Assembly: GCA_016290255.1 (NCBI GenBank)
Contig: JAEETG010000093.1
Coordinates: 1-8,778, forward strand
Origin: Clostridia bacterium
Lineage (GTDB): Bacteria > Bacillota > Clostridia > Christensenellales > UBA1242
Reading direction: 5' to 3'
DNA length: 8,778 nucleotides
The notes beneath the pieces were generated by a model. The model searched no databases. It had not been told where the DNA came from and was given only the letters and a program-made list of their open reading frames with translations. Below are positions 5,237-8,778 of the stretch, one piece after another; position 1 is the first letter of the stretch; every line of letters starts with the position of its first letter. The position numbers and the translations under genes were made by a program.

Positions 5237-6037
5237 ATGGCAGGTTTTGGCGAAAAAATGGTTAACCCAGTTATTCGCAGAGCTTTGGCTCAAAGCGAAA
5301 AGGCTCAAGAAAACTGTGTGACCTACAAAGGTGTTATCACAAAGTCAGGATTGTTTTTGCTCACATTTGTTCTTGGGGCAATTTTGGCAATCATTGTGCA
5401 CGCAGTAACACCACAAATAACATATCAAGATTATGCAGGAACATTTTCTTGCAGTCAGGCAGAACTGATTGTGATGATTGTGACGGGAATTGTTGGATTC
5501 ATAACTTGCATTATTGCAAGCTTTTCACACAGAGCAGCAGCAATTTGTGGAACCCTTGCTTGCATCTGTTTTGGTTATCCCGTTGGTTTCATGGCTGCAG
5601 CAATTCCAGCATATCAAGGCCCAATTTTGATGGCACTTGTTCTAACAGTTGTTTTGGTTGCAACACTTTTGGTTCTATATCGCACAAGAATTATCAAAGT
5701 CACTCAAAAGTTTAAAGCTTTCACAATGGCAACAATCATAACAATTTTGGTTGGCTCACTCATGCTGTTTATTTTGTCTTTCATCCCAGCAACAAGTGAA
5801 GCCGTTGCTTGGCTTTATAACAACCCAGCAATTTCAATTATTTTTGGAGTTCTTGGGGTTATGATTGGTTGTTTCTTCCTTCTTTGGGATTTTGACGCCG
5901 TTGAAAACGCTGTAACAATGGGTGCAGACAAAAGATATGAAAACATGATTGCTTTCAGTTTGGCATTTTCTGTTATCTATCTATATTTCAAGATTTTGCA
6001 ACTAATCATAAGAATTATGGCTGTTTCAAGAAACTAA
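5237..6037 (+). CDS. Bax inhibitor-1/YccA-family multi-pass membrane protein
   Basis: A 266-residue integral membrane protein of the bacterial Bax inhibitor-1-like family (TMBIM relatives; B. subtilis YetJ is a pH-gated calcium leak channel). The subfamily's N-terminus is visible as MVNPVIRRAL (8-17), then GVITKSGLFLL (32-42) entering the first helix. About seven membrane segments follow (near 36-57, 75-96, 99-122, 128-148, 161-183, 197-215 and 236-259). The conserved DFDAVENAVTMGADKRYE (218-235) precedes the last helix and carries the Asp of the family's pore. The position where family members usually have Asp or Glu in the last helix is Lys252 here (LYFKILQLI). It is a single gene with its own promoter, ribosome site and terminator. 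Its cellular role, perhaps ion leak or stress protection, is inferred from family only. Confidence 0.88.
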   Translation: MAGFGEKMVNPVIRRALAQSEKAQENCVTYKGVITKSGLFLLTFVLGAILAIIVHAVTPQITYQDYAGTFSCSQAELIVMIVTGIVGFITCIIASFSHRAAAICGTLACICFGYPVGFMAAAIPAYQGPILMALVLTVVLVATLLVLYRTRIIKVTQKFKAFTMATIITILVGSLMLFILSFIPATSEAVAWLYNNPAISIIFGVLGVMIGCFFLLWDFDAVENAVTMGADKRYENMIAFSLAFSVIYLYFKILQLIIRIMAVSRN

Positions 6038-6060
6038 AAAGAGCATTCGCTCTTTTTTTA
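6036..6060 (+). terminator. Intrinsic terminator of the Bax inhibitor-1-family gene
   Basis: A nine-base stem (AAAAAGAGC at 6036-6044 with GCTCTTTTT at 6049-6057), a four-base loop ATTC and a run of seven T residues form a typical rho-independent terminator. It overlaps the last two bases of the stop codon. Confidence 0.88.
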
Positions 6061-6091
6061 TTTTAAAAAACCAAGTTTTGTTTAAAAATCA

Positions 6092-6121
6092 TTAGGTTAA
6101 AATTTTTTATTATGTTATAAT
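6092..6121 (+). promoter_or_regulatory. Predicted promoter of the surface-protein operon
   Basis: A consensus TATAAT at 6116-6121 is preceded by TGT (6113-6115), a TGn extended -10. The -35 region is poor (TTAGGT at 6092-6097 with an 18-base spacer), so the extended -10 would carry most of the recognition. Transcription would start near 6128, leaving a leader of about 28 bases. Confidence 0.6.
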
Positions 6122-6123
6122 AA
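6107..6123. promoter_or_regulatory. AT-rich inverted repeat over the -10 of the surface operon
   Basis: TTATTAT (6107-6113) and ATAATAA (6117-6123) are perfect inverted arms around a three-base spacer and cover the -10 hexamer. The layout recalls Fur/PerR-type boxes, but the sequence is almost pure A/T, where such symmetry arises easily by chance. Confidence 0.25.
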
Positions 6124-6140
6124 TTAATGAAATAAAAAGT

Positions 6141-6147
6141 GGGGAGG
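6141..6147 (+). promoter_or_regulatory. Ribosome binding site that supports a TTG start
   Basis: GGGGAGG lies eight bases before the TTG at 6156. No in-frame ATG occurs until residue 20, in the middle of the hydrophobic signal segment, so the TTG is the credible start and restores a normal Lys-bearing signal-peptide front. Confidence 0.82.
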
Positions 6148-6155
6148 AAAAGTTT

Positions 6156-7547
6156 TTGAACAAGCAATCAAAAAGTTTTGTGTTTGGATTTTGTGTTTTG
6201 GCAATCCTTGCAATGTGTGCGTGCCTATTTTGTTTTGGGGGAATAAAACAAGAAGTTCGTGCCGAAGTTGGACACACAATTTCCTTTAACGCAAATGGTG
6301 GAAGCGGAACAATGAATTCAGTTAATTGCACTGAAGATGAATATGAACTTCCTGAATGCAATTTTGTGGAACCAACCTATCAAGAATTTGATTGTTGGGC
6401 AATAGGTTCAGTTTCGGGAGAGCAAAAACAAGCGCATGAAGTGATTTCGGTAACAGAAGATGTGGTGTTATTTGCAATTTGGAAAAGTGCATCGCACGCA
6501 ACAGAATTTTCTGTTGAGTTCAATGCACATGGCGGAAGTGGAACAATGAGCGCGGTGGAAAATGCAGAATCACTTTTTGCTGTTCCAAACTGTTCTTTCA
6601 TTGCTCCAGAAAGCAAAGAATTCAGTTGCTGGGCAGTGAATTTTTTGGAAGGTGAACAAAAGCTTGTTGGCGACATCATTGAAATAACAAAAAACACAGT
6701 TTTGTATGCGATATGGAAAGATATTCCACATCAAACAGAGTTTTCTGTTGAGTTTGATGCAAATGGCGGAAGCGGAACAATGGAAAAACAAGAAAGAGTT
6801 TTGTCTGAATATATTGTTCCAGAATGCACATTCACAGCTCCTATTGGAAAAGTTTTTTCTGAATATAAAATTGACGGAGAAGATGTTTTAGTTCCAGTCG
6901 GTGCCATATTGAATGTGACAAAAAACATTCGTCTTATTGCTTATTGGGTTGATAACAGTGTGGAAATTGCTTTTTCATATGCTGATGAAGAAAAGCAAAT
7001 TGGAGCGCAAGCACTTCAGGCAAAAGAACTTGGAAAAGCTTTGATTGTTAAAATTGATGACTGCACAATTTGTTTCAATCAAGAAGCAGTTCAAAGTTTT
7101 GATGGAGATTTATCTGATGTTTTGATAACTTTTGATATTCGCAAAGTTAATTTCAGAACAGACATTAAAGGTGCCAAGAAAGTTGTTAACATTGCTCTGA
7201 GTGGAACAAGTTTTTCAAGCGGAGAGGTTTGCGTGACAATTCCAATTGATTCTCCAGTTCCAAAAAATCAAATTGCAAGAGTTTATTTTGTTGGAGACAA
7301 TCACAAGACCACAAAACTTATCACAACAACAGACGAAAGTTCAATAACTTTTGCGACAAACCATTTTTCAAGTTTTGTCTTGGCTTATCAAGACAAAGAT
7401 GCAAGTTCTCTTCCAACATGGGCGTTCATACTGATTGCAATTGCAGTTTTGATCGCAATCTTATTGTCTGGGTTTGCAATTTACTGGTTTGGAATCAAAA
7501 AGCACACCTTGGGTGAGATAAAACATCTTTTCAAGAAAAAAAGATAA
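6156..7547 (+). CDS. Membrane-anchored surface protein with three InlB B-type repeats
   Basis: A 463-residue exported protein starting at TTG. A signal peptide occupies residues 1-36 (basic front, hydrophobic 8-30, likely cleavage after Val-Arg-Ala36). Three InlB B-repeats (Listeria-Bacteroides, Flg_new-like) follow at about 40-109, 117-188 and 195-264, each opening with F-(N/D)-A-(N/H)-GGSGTM and closing near AIWK or AYW. Residues 268-410 form a distinct beta-rich domain ending TNHFSSFVLAY, a pattern I associate with clostridial surface proteins. A membrane helix (422-445) and a basic tail ending LFKKKR anchor it. There is no LPXTG sorting motif; LPTWA at 419-423 is only a superficial likeness. 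Such proteins often act in adhesion or envelope architecture; the ligand is unknown. It is the first gene of a three-gene operon, 15 bases before the lipoprotein gene. Confidence 0.85.
   Translation: MNKQSKSFVFGFCVLAILAMCACLFCFGGIKQEVRAEVGHTISFNANGGSGTMNSVNCTEDEYELPECNFVEPTYQEFDCWAIGSVSGEQKQAHEVISVTEDVVLFAIWKSASHATEFSVEFNAHGGSGTMSAVENAESLFAVPNCSFIAPESKEFSCWAVNFLEGEQKLVGDIIEITKNTVLYAIWKDIPHQTEFSVEFDANGGSGTMEKQERVLSEYIVPECTFTAPIGKVFSEYKIDGEDVLVPVGAILNVTKNIRLIAYWVDNSVEIAFSYADEEKQIGAQALQAKELGKALIVKIDDCTICFNQEAVQSFDGDLSDVLITFDIRKVNFRTDIKGAKKVVNIALSGTSFSSGEVCVTIPIDSPVPKNQIARVYFVGDNHKTTKLITTTDESSITFATNHFSSFVLAYQDKDASSLPTWAFILIAIAVLIAILLSGFAIYWFGIKKHTLGEIKHLFKKKR
6273..6947 (+). repeat. Three tandem InlB-type repeats inside the surface-protein gene
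   Basis: The units lie at about 6273-6485, 6504-6719 and 6738-6947, each close to 70 codons and separated by short linkers. The second and third share nearly identical DNA over their first part (6501-6548 against 6735-6782, 43 of 48 bases equal), while the first is more diverged. This suggests a fairly recent duplication of one unit and would allow copy-number change by recombination. Confidence 0.8.
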
Positions 7548-7562
7548 AAAAGGGAAATAAAT

Positions 7563-8171
7563 ATGGAAAAACAAAAAGTAATTTATAGAAGTTTCACTAT
7601 GCTTTTTGCATTAGCATTTGTTTTTTGTGCATTTGCATTTGCTGGATGTTCATTTTTTGGGTTAGCAGATAAATCAACCGATGAAAAAATTGAAATAACT
7701 CAAAATTATTTAAAAGCATCTGAAGGCGTCACCATGCAAGATGAAGGTGGTTCTTCCAGCTATAATGCTGCTGGTGTTCTAAGTTCAATGCTTATTGTTT
7801 CAAACATTCCAAAAACTTATGTTAAAGAAGATAAATCCATTGAAATTTCCGAGCAAAAAATGAGCGCTATGGGATATCCAGCTGGGTCAAGTGCAAAATA
7901 TTTGATTTCAAAAGTTAATGGCAACATCAGAATCAAAATGATTGCTGAGATTAATGGGGCAAGAAGTTATATAATTCAAGAAATGAAATTTGATTCAAAC
8001 AATTTAACAGGAATATATTTGCAAATTGCTGGGAGTGAAAACTATAAATATGATCTTTCAGTGAAAGATAACAAAATTTTTGCCAAAAAAATGACAGATG
8101 AGGAAGCACAAAATCATGTATCATCTGTTTCAATCATTAATGGTATTATAGATGTTGTCATAAACGAATAA
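7563..8171 (+). CDS. Small lipoprotein of unknown function
   Basis: A 202-residue predicted lipoprotein. The N-terminus has basic residues, a hydrophobic stretch (11-28) and a lipobox FAGC with Cys29, so the mature form of about 174 residues would be lipid-anchored on the outer face of the membrane. After a Lys/Asp linker, the body alternates short hydrophobic strands with polar turns (for example AKYLISKV, IRIKMIAEI, YIIQEMKF, LTGIYLQIAG, YKYDLSV), suggesting a beta-sheet-rich domain like those of lipid- or protein-binding envelope lipoproteins. I do not recognise the family. AGGG at 7551-7554 is eight bases from the ATG. It starts 15 bases after the InlB-repeat gene and 29 bases before the next gene, so the three are probably one transcript. 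A role beside those two surface proteins is inferred. Confidence 0.83.
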   Translation: MEKQKVIYRSFTMLFALAFVFCAFAFAGCSFFGLADKSTDEKIEITQNYLKASEGVTMQDEGGSSSYNAAGVLSSMLIVSNIPKTYVKEDKSIEISEQKMSAMGYPAGSSAKYLISKVNGNIRIKMIAEINGARSYIIQEMKFDSNNLTGIYLQIAGSENYKYDLSVKDNKIFAKKMTDEEAQNHVSSVSIINGIIDVVINE

Positions 8172-8200
8172 TATTTTTATAAACAAAGGAGGATATAAAT

Positions 8201-8778
8201 ATGCCATCAGGAAGTCATGGAGGCGGCGGCGGAGGCCATTTTGGAGGCGGGGGCTTTTCATCGTCAGGAGGCTCACATTTTTCAGGAGGATCTTCAGGAG
8301 GAAGCGGATTTAGAGGAGGGTCAAACCGAGGGCCAAGAACATTTGTGTTCTTTGGACGCAGTTATAGTGTTAGCAGCGGTGTTGCATCAGTTTTGAGTAT
8401 GCTTGCTATGTTTTTCATGTTTGTTTTGATGTTTTTAATCGTTACAGGTGTTATTCTTGGAGATAACAACAACAAACTTGCAAAAATTAAAGCTGACTAC
8501 AACTATTATCAAGCAATGATTGTGGACGCAGAAAACAACCCTGATCTCCAAAAAACTGCCGTTGTCACTGGTAGATTCTATAATGAAAGTGCAAAAAAAT
8601 GGTATTACAAATATGTGATAACTGAAGGTGGCGTTCAGGGTTACACATTTTCATTGTATGATGACACCGAAATTATGCATTATAGCATAGGAAAAGATAT
8701 TCTTGTTGCTGTGGATCAAAGTCCAGTGACCCCTTCAACAGATTCAATTCCAATGGATTATAAAGACACAACCTTAGA
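8201..8778 (+). CDS. Membrane protein with Gly/Ser-rich N-terminal head, 3' end beyond the window
   Basis: The frame is open to the right edge: 192 codons with no stop. The ATG has the strongest ribosome site of the window, AAAGGAGG at 8185-8192, eight bases upstream. Residues 1-45 are dominated by Gly, Ser, His and a few Arg; 47-58 form a short conserved-looking link (TFVFFGRSYSVS); 60-86 are one membrane helix; 88-112 look like a short coiled coil; 118-172 form an exported beta domain (VVTGRFY, KWYYKYVI, YTFSLYDD, KDILVAVD). Arg38, Arg43, Arg46 and Arg53 before the helix predict the Gly-rich head inside and the C-terminus outside. There is a faint resemblance to DUF3592-type domains in the last part. 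I recall similar Gly-rich membrane proteins in uncultured Bacillota, all without known function. Third gene of the surface operon. Confidence 0.8.
   Translation, partial: MPSGSHGGGGGGHFGGGGFSSSGGSHFSGGSSGGSGFRGGSNRGPRTFVFFGRSYSVSSGVASVLSMLAMFFMFVLMFLIVTGVILGDNNNKLAKIKADYNYYQAMIVDAENNPDLQKTAVVTGRFYNESAKKWYYKYVITEGGVQGYTFSLYDDTEIMHYSIGKDILVAVDQSPVTPSTDSIPMDYKDTTL
8213..8322 (+). repeat. GC-rich Gly/Ser codon repeat with Shine-Dalgarno-like units
   Basis: A short-period GGA/GGC/TCA-rich stretch encodes the Gly/Ser head of the last gene. TCAGGAGG recurs at 8264-8271, 8282-8289 and 8294-8301. Base content differs sharply from the surrounding AT-rich DNA, but this follows from the glycine codons and need not mean foreign origin. 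Confidence 0.7.

Noticed and set aside
7410..7425. LPTWA followed by a hydrophobic helix and basic tail, as a possible sortase signal
   Set aside because: The motif lacks the LPXTG Gly and merges directly into the helix; simple membrane anchoring explains the C-terminus.
8213..8322. The GC-rich repeat as a CRISPR array or inserted element
   Set aside because: The units are short, irregular, in frame and encode Gly/Ser; there are no spacers, terminal repeats or target duplications.

Overview
This is an AT-rich window (by eye about one third G+C) from a bacterium that uses the standard code: TGA and TAA both end genes and tryptophan is TGG. Strong AGGAGG-type ribosome sites, extended -10 promoters, Bacillota-style surface proteins with InlB B-repeats and the gene content point to a low-GC Bacillota, perhaps an uncultured gut lineage of Clostridia or Bacilli. 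The genus cannot be read from the window.

Region 1 (1-4096) is a glycerol-use locus. The 5' part of glycerol kinase (glpK) runs leftwards off the window. A compact divergent promoter region separates it from a rightward operon of four tightly packed genes: a GlpA-like glycerol-3-phosphate dehydrogenase with a C-terminal [2Fe-2S] domain, a second FAD/NAD flavoprotein in the GlpB position, a small four-cysteine DUF1667 protein, and a YgjV-family membrane protein. A hairpin at 4067-4096 ends the operon. GlpK makes glycerol-3-phosphate and the next three proteins probably oxidise it to dihydroxyacetone phosphate and pass the electrons on.

Region 2 (4135-5088) holds two leftward single genes of unknown function, each with its own promoter. 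One has a near-perfect 16-bp palindrome across its predicted transcription start.

Region 3 (5163-6060) is a monocistronic Bax inhibitor-1/YccA-family membrane protein with its own promoter and terminator.

Region 4 (6092-8778) is a rightward operon of cell-surface genes: a TTG-started, membrane-anchored protein with three InlB-type repeats, a small lipoprotein, and a protein with a Gly/Ser-rich cytoplasmic head and one membrane segment that runs off the right edge. All three products are predicted to sit at the membrane, and none has a function I can name. This operon and the YgjV gene at the end of the glycerol operon are the parts most likely to hide undescribed biology. No RNA genes, mobile elements, CRISPR arrays or origins were seen, and no gap between genes reaches 300 bases.
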